NCBI GenBank assembly: GCA_000802045.1
Contig: JUEF01000102.1
Location: 1 to 54,542, forward strand
Source: Peptococcaceae bacterium BICA1-8
GTDB lineage: Bacteria > Bacillota > Peptococcia > Peptococcales > BICA1-8
Length of the DNA stretch: 54,542 nt
Direction: 5' to 3'
Each line of letters opens with the position of its first letter. Within the stretch, counting starts at the first letter, position 1. The notes beneath the pieces are model-generated. The model saw nothing but the letters and a program-made list of their open reading frames with translations, searched no databases and had not been told where the DNA came from. Position numbers and translations under genes: made by a program. Below are positions 34,330-42,260 of this stretch, in pieces.

Positions 34330-35177
34330 TATTTATCTCCACCGCCTTTTCCTGAGGACAAAATATAATAATTTATCGGTTTATTTTCATCTGTTTCTTT
34401 CCAAAAGTCTAAAACAAACCAATTTTTTTCGAAATAATAATTAAATATTTGCCTAGTTTTTAATCTCCAGTCAAGAGCTAAAGAAAAGTCTCTTTTCTTG
34501 ATTTCTTGAATATTAGTTGGAATGGGAACAAATAAGTATTCTCCAAATTCGAGATTACTTAAAATGATATCCTTGATTATCGGCAGCCCTTTCTCATTTA
34601 GTGTCCAATACGCAGTTTGGTTGGATTTTGTAGGTGATAAATGCTGTGAACTACTGTTAACTTGTTTATCAATATGTTTGCTTTTAATCCACCACTCTGC
34701 TAAAAGCCTATCAGATGGTAATCCTGTATTTAGATTATCGTCCATTTGTTCATAACAATTTTCAATATATTTCTTACCCACAGCCCCTAATTTTCTAATA
34801 TTAAAATATCCATTTACGCTTTCAAGAGGATCAAAAGTCCAGGTGATAAGCCGGTATCCCATTTTGAGGGCTTCTTCTTTTTGCATAAATTTTAACATTT
34901 TACCAATACCTAAATGTTGATATTTAGGATGTACTCCTAGCATATGAGAGCAAAGATACGACATCTTACCGTCGAAACCCGCAAAACTATATTGAAAACC
35001 GACTAATTCATTATCTATATATGCACCAAGAATGAGACCGCCGTTTTTCACAGCTGTTATTGTTTGATGATACGGAATAGTTGAATCCATACCCCATATA
35101 ACCTTTTCTAACTCATTCATGGCTTGTAATTCTTTAACTGTGGCTAGGGAACGTAAAATAATTTTACTACTATTCAC
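34329..35177 (-). CDS. GNAT-family acyltransferase (COG3375-like), probable partner of the racemase
   Basis: A 282-residue protein whose N-terminal 170 residues form a GNAT fold, with the acyl-CoA loop [20 protein letters not shown] and [15 protein letters not shown]. The C-terminal part is family-specific. In several Bacillota a GNAT of this type lies next to N-succinylamino acid racemase and serves as succinyl-CoA:D-amino acid N-succinyltransferase. Start GTG 35177 follows AGGAGG by ten bases. The acyl donor and acceptor are inferred from context. Confidence 0.8.
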   Translation of the reverse strand: MNSSKIILRSLATVKELQAMNELEKVIWGMDSTIPYHQTITAVKNGGLILGAYIDNELVGFQYSFAGFDGKMSYLCSHMLGVHPKYQHLGIGKMLKFMQKEEALKMGYRLITWTFDPLESVNGYFNIRKLGAVGKKYIENCYEQMDDNLNTGLPSDRLLAEWWIKSKHIDKQVNSSSQHLSPTKSNQTAYWTLNEKGLPIIKDIILSNLEFGEYLFVPIPTNIQEIKKRDFSLALDWRLKTRQIFNYYFEKNWFVLDFWKETDENKPINYYILSSGKGGGDK

Positions 35178-35277
35178 TTTTCAGTAACCTCCTAAATATT
35201 AATATTTGAATGTAAAATATTAATATTTCTAACTTATAAAATTCAAAGGAATAGAGAACTCGATATAGAAGTTTTGT

Positions 35278-36462
35278 TTATATTGAAAAGACTTTTGCCA
35301 GTCTCTTAATCCCTTCCTCAAGTTTAGTAGGCTTTGGAAGACTATAGCATAACCTTAAACAATTCTCACCGCCATTTTTATTAGGGAAAAAGGATGGACC
35401 GGCTACATAAGCAACTTTATAATCCCCTACGGCCTTTTTTAATAAATCATACGTATTAATTTTTTTATCTATTTCCACCCAAGTATAATACCCACCCTCA
35501 GAAACTACCCATTTTGCCTTTCCTGAAAAATGTTTTTCCAAAGTATTTATTGTAACGTCTCTTTTTAATTTTAAATTTTCTATATTGATATTAATTTGTT
35601 TTTCAATTAAACCTTTTTTTCCTGCTTCAAGTACTAATAATTGACTTAAAGAAGATGAAGTTTGATCTGAATTTTGTTTAAATAAGATTAGTTTTTCAAT
35701 AATTTCTTCGGGGCCAGCAACCCAACCTAGCCGAATGCCAGGACAGAAGATTTTTGAAAATGTACCCAAATAAATTACAAGTTCTTTAGAATCAAGTGAC
35801 TTTATTGTAGGAACTTCCATACCGGAGCATCTTAATTCTCCATAGGCATTATCTTCAATTATGGGCAATTGATATTTATCACAAATCTCCAATAGTGCTT
35901 TTCTTCTTTCTAAACTCCAAACTCTACCTGATGGATTTTGGAAAGTAGGGATTACATAAATAAATTTAGGTTTAATTTTAGTATTTTGTAAAAACTCATC
36001 TAACTGTTCAATTATAATACCATGTTCATCACAGGGTATAGCAACCGTATTTGCTTCATAGCTCTCAAAGGTAGATATTGCTCCTAAATACGTTGGAGCC
36101 TCAATTATTACATAATCATCAGGGTCTAAAAAGATTTTACATAATAAGTCTAGTCCTTGTAATGACCCGCTTGATATTAATACATTTGAAGGATTAATAT
36201 TCATATTCTGCTTTCTCATTCTTTCAGAAATATATTTTCTTAAGGTAGATAAACCTGCAACGGGGCTATATTGTAAAGCGATATCTTTATAATTTCTTAA
36301 TACATCCATGGTTATTTCTTCAATTTCTTCAATAAACCAGTCAGGGTCTGGAAACCCACCAGCAAAAGAAATTACATCAGGCTGTTCCGCTAATTTAAAA
36401 AGATCGGCCAGGTCCATATTGGGAGTTCCTTTAGCCCTTAAAGCAAGTAGATTATTATACAT
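35278..36462 (-). CDS. PLP-dependent aminotransferase, 2-aminoadipate/LysN-like (class I/II fold)
   Basis: A 394-residue aminotransferase. The aldimine-forming Lys237 is in the YLGTFSKIFCPGIRLGW segment; PTFQNPSGR (172-180) and EDNAYGEL (203-210) hold the Asn/Asp/Tyr contacts. The C-terminal ENCLRLCYS contains the carboxylate-binding Arg. Similar enzymes act on 2-aminoadipate, branched-chain or aromatic amino acids. No MocR DNA-binding domain is attached. It is preceded by a structured leader with a terminator-like hairpin and followed by the GNAT and racemase genes, so it may share a role in amino acid salvage. Confidence 0.85.
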   Translation of the reverse strand: MYNNLLALRAKGTPNMDLADLFKLAEQPDVISFAGGFPDPDWFIEEIEEITMDVLRNYKDIALQYSPVAGLSTLRKYISERMRKQNMNINPSNVLISSGSLQGLDLLCKIFLDPDDYVIIEAPTYLGAISTFESYEANTVAIPCDEHGIIIEQLDEFLQNTKIKPKFIYVIPTFQNPSGRVWSLERRKALLEICDKYQLPIIEDNAYGELRCSGMEVPTIKSLDSKELVIYLGTFSKIFCPGIRLGWVAGPEEIIEKLILFKQNSDQTSSSLSQLLVLEAGKKGLIEKQININIENLKLKRDVTINTLEKHFSGKAKWVVSEGGYYTWVEIDKKINTYDLLKKAVGDYKVAYVAGPSFFPNKNGGENCLRLCYSLPKPTKLEEGIKRLAKVFSI

Positions 36463-36509
36463 GTTTCATACACTCCTTTATGAATTATATTTAAAATCTT
36501 CTATCTATA

Positions 36510-36582
36510 GAAGAAAAAGCCCCTCTGGGACTCTATATTACACCTTTAGTTATATAGAAACCAATATGTCCATCACCAGAGG
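36510..36582 (-). promoter_or_regulatory. Structured leader with a terminator-like hairpin before the aminotransferase gene
   Basis: On the - strand CCTCTGG (36582-36576) pairs with CCAGAGG (36528-36522). Inside this 7-bp stem GGAC pairs with GTCC and CTATAT with ATATAG. The outer stem is followed by GGCTTTTTCTTC, a terminator-like U tract, about 50 bases before the start codon. Upstream (about 36585-36600) TCTAC-TATAT-GTAGA forms another hairpin. This could be an attenuator or an unclassified riboswitch. No T-box sequence is present. Confidence 0.5.
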
Positions 36583-36709
36583 ATAAATATCTACATATAG
36601 TAGACTAGCATGTTTTTAACAGTAAATCAATATCTTTGTATTAAATATAAATGAATATAAATAAAATTATTCAAAACTGATATATATCATATTTATTAGT
36701 AAGCTTATA

Positions 36710-36737
36710 TAAAAGAAAAAGTCCCAAAAGGGACTTT
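36710..36737 (-). terminator. Terminator of the 2-oxoacid oxidoreductase operon
   Basis: On the - strand AAAGTCCC-TTTT-GGGACTTT followed by TTCTTTT; perfect 8-bp stem 25 bases after the gamma-subunit stop. Confidence 0.85.
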
Positions 36738-36762
36738 AGGCTTCATCAATAAGTAATAATTC

Positions 36763-37302
36763 TCATAATTTTTCTTGAGACCATTGCCATCCGATCTCCA
36801 TAGCTTTTGTATTCATAGCCTCAGTCCCTTTTGGTATACGGTTTAAAACTGCTTGTTTTAAAGAGTCAAAGGATACCACCTTTGTTAATCCTACTAAAAA
36901 TGCAATTGCAATAATATTTGCAGTAAATGTTTTCCCTACTTCATCTTTTGCTAGCTTAGTAATAGGTATTTTTAATACTTTAACCTTATCATGTTTAAAA
37001 TCATCAACCATACTTGAATCGATGACTATAATACCATTTTCTTTTATTTCAGAGCCGTATTTTTGAGCAGCCTCCTGGGACATAGCTAATATAATATCAG
37101 GCAAAACTACTTTAGGGTAATGAATTTTTTTAGTATCGATTATAACCTCTGCTTTACTGGCTCCTCCTCTTGCTTCAGGTCCATAACTCTGAGATTGAAC
37201 AACTTCCTTGCCTTCTAAAACTGCAGCTTCTCCGAGGATTATGCCTGCTGTTATTAAGCCTTGTCCACCAGAACCACTAAGTCTAAATTCCCATCTTTTC
37301 AT
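36763..37302 (-). CDS. 2-oxoacid:ferredoxin oxidoreductase gamma subunit
   Basis: A 179-residue gamma subunit with the GSGGQGLITAGIILGEAA CoA-binding start and the SQSYGPEARGGASKAEVII motif. ATG 37302 follows AAAGGAGG and lies one base behind the beta-subunit stop. With the other three subunits it forms a KorABCD-type enzyme that oxidises a 2-oxoacid to the acyl-CoA and reduces ferredoxin. It could be a 2-oxoglutarate, branched-chain or aromatic 2-oxoacid enzyme; the sequence alone does not decide. Confidence 0.92.
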   Translation of the reverse strand: MKRWEFRLSGSGGQGLITAGIILGEAAVLEGKEVVQSQSYGPEARGGASKAEVIIDTKKIHYPKVVLPDIILAMSQEAAQKYGSEIKENGIIVIDSSMVDDFKHDKVKVLKIPITKLAKDEVGKTFTANIIAIAFLVGLTKVVSFDSLKQAVLNRIPKGTEAMNTKAMEIGWQWSQEKL

Positions 37303-37303
37303 G

Positions 37304-38125
37304 TTAAATATCCTCCTTTCGGAGACGGTCAATCAATTTATCATACTCCTCAGTAAATTCACGATATGGTTTATGATGTAAAGTGCCTATTAAGAATTTC
37401 CCTTCAAGTTTTTCTGGTGTTAGTTTTTTTGCCACATTAATATTAACCGCCGATGTTTTCAAATCGTTTAGCATATCGGCTGGTGTACCCATTTTATTAC
37501 GTCTGCCATAGGAGGTAGGACACATACTCATAGCTTCTATTAAGGAAAAGCCTTTATTTTTTATTCCCTCTTTAATACAATCGACTAAAAGTTTATCATG
37601 AAAAGCCGTTCCCCTAGCAACATATGATGCTCCAGAGGCGATAGCCAGAGCAGGTATATCAAAATTGTTTTCTATATTTCCATATGGAGAAGTAGTAGCC
37701 ATTTTTCCAGTTGGTGTTAGAGGTGAATACTGGCCTCCAGTCATCCCGTAGATATTATTATTAAAAAGAATTACATTAAGATTAATATTTCTCCTAGCTG
37801 CATGAATGAAATGATTGCCGCCTATTGCGGTTGCATCACCATCACCAGTCAATACAAACACATTTAATTGAGGGTTAGACAATTTTACCCCAGTTGCAAA
37901 AGCTAAAGCCCTTCCATGTAGAGTATGTAATGTATCAAAATTCATATACCCTGAGGCCCGCGATGAACAACCGATGCCTGAAACTATCACAGTTTGTTCT
38001 AAATCTAAATCAGATTCCGCAATTGCTTCTCCAATAGTCCTAGTTATTATTCCATGACCACATCCGGGACACCAGATGTGGGGAAGCTTATCAATTCTAA
38101 ATAGATGGTGCAGATCCGGGCGCAT
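37304..38125 (-). CDS. 2-oxoacid:ferredoxin oxidoreductase beta (TPP-binding) subunit
   Basis: A 273-residue thiamine-pyrophosphate subunit. The CPGCGHG motif (19-25), GIGCSSRASGYM and the TPP/Mg motif GDGDATAIGGNHFIHAARR with NNNIYGMTGGQYS are all present. This is the KorB/VorB type, which reads GCGH near the N-terminus. Its ATG overlaps the alpha-subunit stop. It needs thiamine pyrophosphate, the product of the thi genes just upstream. Confidence 0.93.
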   Translation of the reverse strand: MRPDLHHLFRIDKLPHIWCPGCGHGIITRTIGEAIAESDLDLEQTVIVSGIGCSSRASGYMNFDTLHTLHGRALAFATGVKLSNPQLNVFVLTGDGDATAIGGNHFIHAARRNINLNVILFNNNIYGMTGGQYSPLTPTGKMATTSPYGNIENNFDIPALAIASGASYVARGTAFHDKLLVDCIKEGIKNKGFSLIEAMSMCPTSYGRRNKMGTPADMLNDLKTSAVNINVAKKLTPEKLEGKFLIGTLHHKPYREFTEEYDKLIDRLRKEDI

Positions 38126-39261
38126 TATAACACCTCCCTGACTTTAGCAATTATTTCATCAGGAGTAATTGGTAAGCCGTTAACTTTGAATAATCCACTA
38201 ACTGATACTTTATCTTTACAAACACGCTCTACTTCTAACATGAGCTGTCCGTAGTTCATTTCAGGTACTATTATGTGTTTTAATTTTTCCAATTTACCTC
38301 TTAATACTTTTTCAGGAAATGGCCAAATAGTTATGGGCCTGAATAAACCTACCTTTATACCTTCATTTCTTAAGGTTTCTATGGCATCTAATGCTGAACG
38401 GGCTGTACTTCCATATGCTACTAATAGAATTTCTGCATCTTCAAGCTGGTTTTCTTCCCAGAGAAGTATTTCATCTTCATATTTGGAAAACTTAGTCATT
38501 AATCGGTTTAATTGGCTATCAATGACATCTGTTTTTCCTGTTGGAAAGCCGGTTTCATCATGAAATAGACCAGTTACATGCCACTTATAACCTGTGCCGA
38601 AATCAGCCATTGCAGGTATCATGCTTTCGTCTATTTTATAAGGTTTATATTCCTTGGGTGCACAGGTTGGTTTTTTACGATCTATTATTTTAATCTCTTC
38701 ATATGTTGGAAGTTCAACATTTTCCCGCATATGTCCTACTATTTCATCTAACAAAACATAAACTGGGGTGCGAAATTTTTCCGCAAAGTTGACAGCAGTT
38801 ACTGTCAGTGTGAAGCATTCATATACACTTGATGGACATAATGCGATTATTGGATGATCACCATGTGTACCCCAACGGGCCTGCATGATATCTCCTTGAG
38901 CTGATGAAGTAGGACCTCCAGTACTCGGACCTAATCTTTGAACATTTACAATAACACAAGGAATTTCTGCCATAGCGGCATAACCAATTGCTTCTTGTTT
39001 TAGAGAAATTCCAGGTCCGCTACTAGCGGTTAATACTTTTTTTCCAGTTAAGGCTGCACCAAGTATACAAGCCATACCAGCAATTTCGTCTTCCATTTGA
39101 ACAAACTTACCGCCTAGCTTAGGTAATTCTTCGGACATAATTTCAGCAATTTCGGTAGAAGGAGTAATTGGATAACCAGCATAAAAACGAACTCCTGCAG
39201 CAAGAGCACCTTCTGTACAGGCTCTATTCCCTTGAATGAGACTAGCTTTTCTCATGGTCAT
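38125..39261 (-). CDS. 2-oxoacid:ferredoxin oxidoreductase alpha subunit
   Basis: A 378-residue alpha subunit. The start is placed at ATG 39261 (MTMRKASLIQGN), which shares one base with the ferredoxin stop and lies eleven bases behind AAGGAGG. GNRACTEGALAAGVRFYAGY and PITPSTEIAE identify the KorA/VorA pyrimidine-binding half, and the C-terminal transketolase-like domain follows (VAYGSTARSALDAI). Gene order D-A-B-C is typical of 2-oxoglutarate or 3-methyl-2-oxobutanoate type enzymes. Confidence 0.93.
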   Translation of the reverse strand: MTMRKASLIQGNRACTEGALAAGVRFYAGYPITPSTEIAEIMSEELPKLGGKFVQMEDEIAGMACILGAALTGKKVLTASSGPGISLKQEAIGYAAMAEIPCVIVNVQRLGPSTGGPTSSAQGDIMQARWGTHGDHPIIALCPSSVYECFTLTVTAVNFAEKFRTPVYVLLDEIVGHMRENVELPTYEEIKIIDRKKPTCAPKEYKPYKIDESMIPAMADFGTGYKWHVTGLFHDETGFPTGKTDVIDSQLNRLMTKFSKYEDEILLWEENQLEDAEILLVAYGSTARSALDAIETLRNEGIKVGLFRPITIWPFPEKVLRGKLEKLKHIIVPEMNYGQLMLEVERVCKDKVSVSGLFKVNGLPITPDEIIAKVREVL

Positions 39262-39476
39262 TATTTTTTCTGCCTCCTTACAAAAATTGCATAATCCGGA
39301 CAATGGGATTCGCAAAGCCCACATTTGGAACACTGATCAGGGTCTGATAACACGACTTTGCCTTTGTCATCTCCCGATATTGCTTTTTTAGGACATAAGG
39401 TGTAACAAATGCCACATCCTTTGCAATGTTTATGATCGATGTCCAATGGTTTTTCAACCAAGTCCTCCACCCCCAA
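39261..39476 (-). CDS. 2-oxoacid:ferredoxin oxidoreductase delta subunit, 2[4Fe-4S] ferredoxin
   Basis: A ferredoxin of up to 71 residues with two complete clusters, CKGCGICYTLCP (18-29) and CSKCGLCESHCP (49-60). It transfers electrons from the TPP centre to soluble ferredoxin. The start is uncertain: the frame opens with TTG at 39476, but the only good ribosome-binding site (GGGGGTGGAGG) lies inside its first codons, so a TTG a few codons later may be used. Confidence 0.88.
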   Translation of the reverse strand: MGVEDLVEKPLDIDHKHCKGCGICYTLCPKKAISGDDKGKVVLSDPDQCSKCGLCESHCPDYAIFVRRQKK

Positions 39477-39574
39477 ATTATTTTAAAGCTTAGTTAAATA
39501 ATTAAAAATATAATACAAAGTACTTTATAATAATATCCCTAGTCAAGTTGATAGACAAGGAGAAATTATTTTTT

Positions 39575-40594
39575 TTAATCAAAATGATTAAATCCTGACT
39601 TATTTAAATAAACCTTTTCTTCGTTATGAACAAGAAATACGCCTGGATAATTAATTGTTCTTCCTATTTCAAATAAATCCGTTCCATTTTCTCTTTTATA
39701 TTCCTTGGAAAAAATCGGGAAATGGATTTTATCTATAGTACCTATAAGTTGAAAGTCTTCACCACCATATAATGCCCAATCTAGGGGGCTTGTTTTTAAA
39801 AGTTGTCCCAGAATTTGTGTTTCTTCTGAGATAGGAATTCTATCTTTATAAAGTTCAATTCCGATTTGGCTTGCATTTGCAATTTCCCAGGCTTCACTTG
39901 CTAGCCCATCACTTATATCATTAAGAGCGTTTAAACCCAACTCAATTTTATTTAGAATACGTATCTCATTCAAACACGGCTCAGGAGACAAATGTTTTTG
40001 CAGTAAGAAATCTTTTATTTTTGAAGGGATATCGATATCTAGATGATTTTGAATGTTTTTTATTATTTGTAGTCCTGCGGCAGAATTACCTAATGTGCCA
40101 GTAGTAAAAACTACATCATCAACCTTAGCATGTGATCTAAGATGCAAATTGTTTTTTTCCACCTTACCTAAAACAGTAACGTTTATTACTATACCATCAG
40201 GACTTGCTACTGTATCTCCTCCAATAATATTCACGCTATATTTTTTACAAATATTTTTCATGCCTTTATATATTTCATCAATATATTCAAAAGAAATCGA
40301 CTTGGGGATACCTATAGAAACTAGGATACTTGTAGGCCATCCTCCCATTGCAGCTATATCACTAAAATTAACTGCAACTGATTTATAACCGATTTGAAAA
40401 GGTGAACTCACTTCCCTTAAAAAGTGCATTTTTTCAATTAACATATCACAAGAAACTAATAGATGATAATCCTGGTCCAATGGTAATACTGCTGTATCAT
40501 CACCAATACCAACAAGTATTTCCTTCTTATTAAAAATGCAATTTTCCGCTAATCTAGCGATTAAACCAAATTCTCCAATATCTTTTAAATTCAT
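39575..40594 (-). CDS. thiL: Thiamine-monophosphate kinase
   Basis: A 339-residue ThiL of the PurM/ThiL fold. The N-terminal GIGDDTAVLPL and SCDMLIEKMHF, the SVAVNFSDIAAMGGWP substrate loop and the IGGDTVASP ATP/Mg motif are visible. It phosphorylates thiamine monophosphate to the active diphosphate. It is the last gene of thiD-thiM-thiL, starting one base behind the thiM stop. Confidence 0.94.
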   Translation of the reverse strand: MNLKDIGEFGLIARLAENCIFNKKEILVGIGDDTAVLPLDQDYHLLVSCDMLIEKMHFLREVSSPFQIGYKSVAVNFSDIAAMGGWPTSILVSIGIPKSISFEYIDEIYKGMKNICKKYSVNIIGGDTVASPDGIVINVTVLGKVEKNNLHLRSHAKVDDVVFTTGTLGNSAAGLQIIKNIQNHLDIDIPSKIKDFLLQKHLSPEPCLNEIRILNKIELGLNALNDISDGLASEAWEIANASQIGIELYKDRIPISEETQILGQLLKTSPLDWALYGGEDFQLIGTIDKIHFPIFSKEYKRENGTDLFEIGRTINYPGVFLVHNEEKVYLNKSGFNHFD

Positions 40595-40595
40595 A

Positions 40596-41402
40596 CTAAA
40601 CCTTCCTTATTTTTGCTAAACGATTTATGGTTGTAATTTGTAAATTAAAGGCTTCGTCCATTAAAGCTGCTTTAAAAGATCCGGGGCCTTTTACATCAGC
40701 TCTAATAGAGGCTAACTCTGCTGAAATATCATAAGCTGTTAAGGCACAAGTGCAAGCCTCTAATGTTTGTATTCCTGTTGCCATAAAACATCCAATAACA
40801 CTTGCAGCCATACACCCTGTACCTATTATTTTTCCCATTAACCAATGACCGTTCTCAATAATAAAAGTCCTTTGACCATTTGTTACTACATCATTTTGTC
40901 CTGTAACTGCAACAATACAATTGTGTGAATTAGCCAGCTTTTCTGCCGTAGGAATAATATTATTATAAATTCCCTGAGATTCTATCCCTTTTAAAACACC
41001 ATATTGACCTGATAAAATACTAATTTCAGCAGCATTTCCTTTAATAACAGTAGGGTTTAGTATTTCTAGTAAGTCTTGTATTTTCCTTGTACGGTAAGTA
41101 GTAGCACCAGCACCTACTGGGTCGAGAATAATAGGTATTTTTCTTTGATTTGCCTTTTTCCCAGCTAATATAATAGCATTATATTGTTCATTAGAAAGAG
41201 TACCCATATTCAAAACTAATGAATCAGCATTTTCTACAATTTCCTCAACCTCATCAATACTATTAGCCATAACGGGCAGTGCCCCAAAACAAAGAGTTAT
41301 ATTAGCACAGTCATTGATGGTTACTGTATTAGTAAGATGATGAACTAGGGGCTTTTTTTGACGTATATCTTCAAGTAATTTAAAATCCAAGGTGCTTTCC
41401 AT
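40596..41402 (-). CDS. thiM: Hydroxyethylthiazole kinase
   Basis: A 268-residue ribokinase-like ThiM. KPLVHHLTNTVTINDCAN at the N-terminus, VMANSIDEVEE, the DPVGAGATTYR motif and the catalytic GTGCMAASVIGCF are all present. It phosphorylates salvaged 4-methyl-5-(2-hydroxyethyl)thiazole. It directly abuts thiD with no gap. No thiE is in this window. Confidence 0.95.
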   Translation of the reverse strand: MESTLDFKLLEDIRQKKPLVHHLTNTVTINDCANITLCFGALPVMANSIDEVEEIVENADSLVLNMGTLSNEQYNAIILAGKKANQRKIPIILDPVGAGATTYRTRKIQDLLEILNPTVIKGNAAEISILSGQYGVLKGIESQGIYNNIIPTAEKLANSHNCIVAVTGQNDVVTNGQRTFIIENGHWLMGKIIGTGCMAASVIGCFMATGIQTLEACTCALTAYDISAELASIRADVKGPGSFKAALMDEAFNLQITTINRLAKIRKV

Positions 41403-42194
41403 TTAATATTCCTTTTCCACTAAATGATTTACAGGTCCACTGCCTTTACCTATTCTCAAATCTTTTCCCGACTGCAAGGCTTGTGTCAAATAATTCTTTG
41501 CTTCCCACACCGATTTTTCGATGCTTATATTTTTACCTAAGAATGTTGCAATTGCAGCAGATAATGTGCAGCCGGTCCCATGGGTGTTCTTAGTTTCTAT
41601 TCTATGAGCAGAAAATTCTTCAAAATTAGTTCCATTATATAGAACATCTACAGCAGCTTCCATTAAGTGCCCACCTTTGATTAACACATTTTTAGGTCCA
41701 TATTCAAAAATAATTTTAGCAGCTGTTTTCATATCAGAAATACTATTAATTTTTAGACCTGAAAGTACTTCTGCCTCAGATAGATTTGGAGTTACTATAT
41801 ATGCTAATGGTAATAAGGATTCCTTTAGACTACTAATCGCTTCAACTTCTAAAAGAATATCTCCACTAGTTGCTACCATTACAGGATCAACTACCAGTTT
41901 TTCAATATTAAATTCTTTAATTTTACTAGAAACTACTTTTATTATTTCAGAATTTGCAAGCATTCCTGTTTTCGCTGCATTAATTTCGATATCTGATAGA
42001 ACAGAGTCCAACTGTTTTGCAATAAACTCCCCCGGAAGAATAAATACCCCTTGAACTCCTAAAGTATTCTGGGCAGTAATAGAAGTTAGAACACTGCAAG
42101 CATATTCACCAAGAACAGTTATAGTCTTTATATCTGCCTGAATTCCCGCACCACCACCTGAATCAGATCCTGCAATAGTAAGTATCTTATTCAT
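41403..42194 (-). CDS. thiD: Bifunctional hydroxymethylpyrimidine / HMP-phosphate kinase
   Basis: A 263-residue ThiD with AGSDSGGGAGIQADIKT at residues 7-23 and the catalytic THGTGCTLSAAIATF near the C-terminus. It makes HMP-PP for thiamine synthesis or salvage. AGGTGA lies five bases before ATG 42194. Only 54 bases separate it from the TRAP permease upstream, and a terminator fills much of this gap, so transcription may depend on read-through. No TPP riboswitch was found. Confidence 0.95.
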   Translation of the reverse strand: MNKILTIAGSDSGGGAGIQADIKTITVLGEYACSVLTSITAQNTLGVQGVFILPGEFIAKQLDSVLSDIEINAAKTGMLANSEIIKVVSSKIKEFNIEKLVVDPVMVATSGDILLEVEAISSLKESLLPLAYIVTPNLSEAEVLSGLKINSISDMKTAAKIIFEYGPKNVLIKGGHLMEAAVDVLYNGTNFEEFSAHRIETKNTHGTGCTLSAAIATFLGKNISIEKSVWEAKNYLTQALQSGKDLRIGKGSGPVNHLVEKEY

Positions 42195-42231
42195 ATGCTC
42201 ACCTCAATGTTTTTTATGAATTCTTTCTCTT

Positions 42232-42260
42232 GAAAAAAACCACAAACACTAGGTTTGTGG
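42232..42260 (-). terminator. Terminator whose loop contains the stop codon of TRAP permease 1
   Basis: On the - strand CCACAAAC-CTAGT-GTTTGTGG followed by TTTTTTT. The loop contains TAG, the stop codon of the permease (42251-42249), so a translating ribosome would sit on the stem. Confidence 0.85.

Noticed and set aside
36555-36582. Fluoride-riboswitch-like GGTGATGG in the aminotransferase leader
   Set aside because: The second conserved GCTGATG element and the pseudoknot partners are missing, and the downstream gene is not a fluoride exporter.
42195-42248. TPP riboswitch ahead of thiD
   Set aside because: The gap is only 54 bases, mostly a terminator, and contains none of the conserved CUGAGA or ACCUGAU elements.
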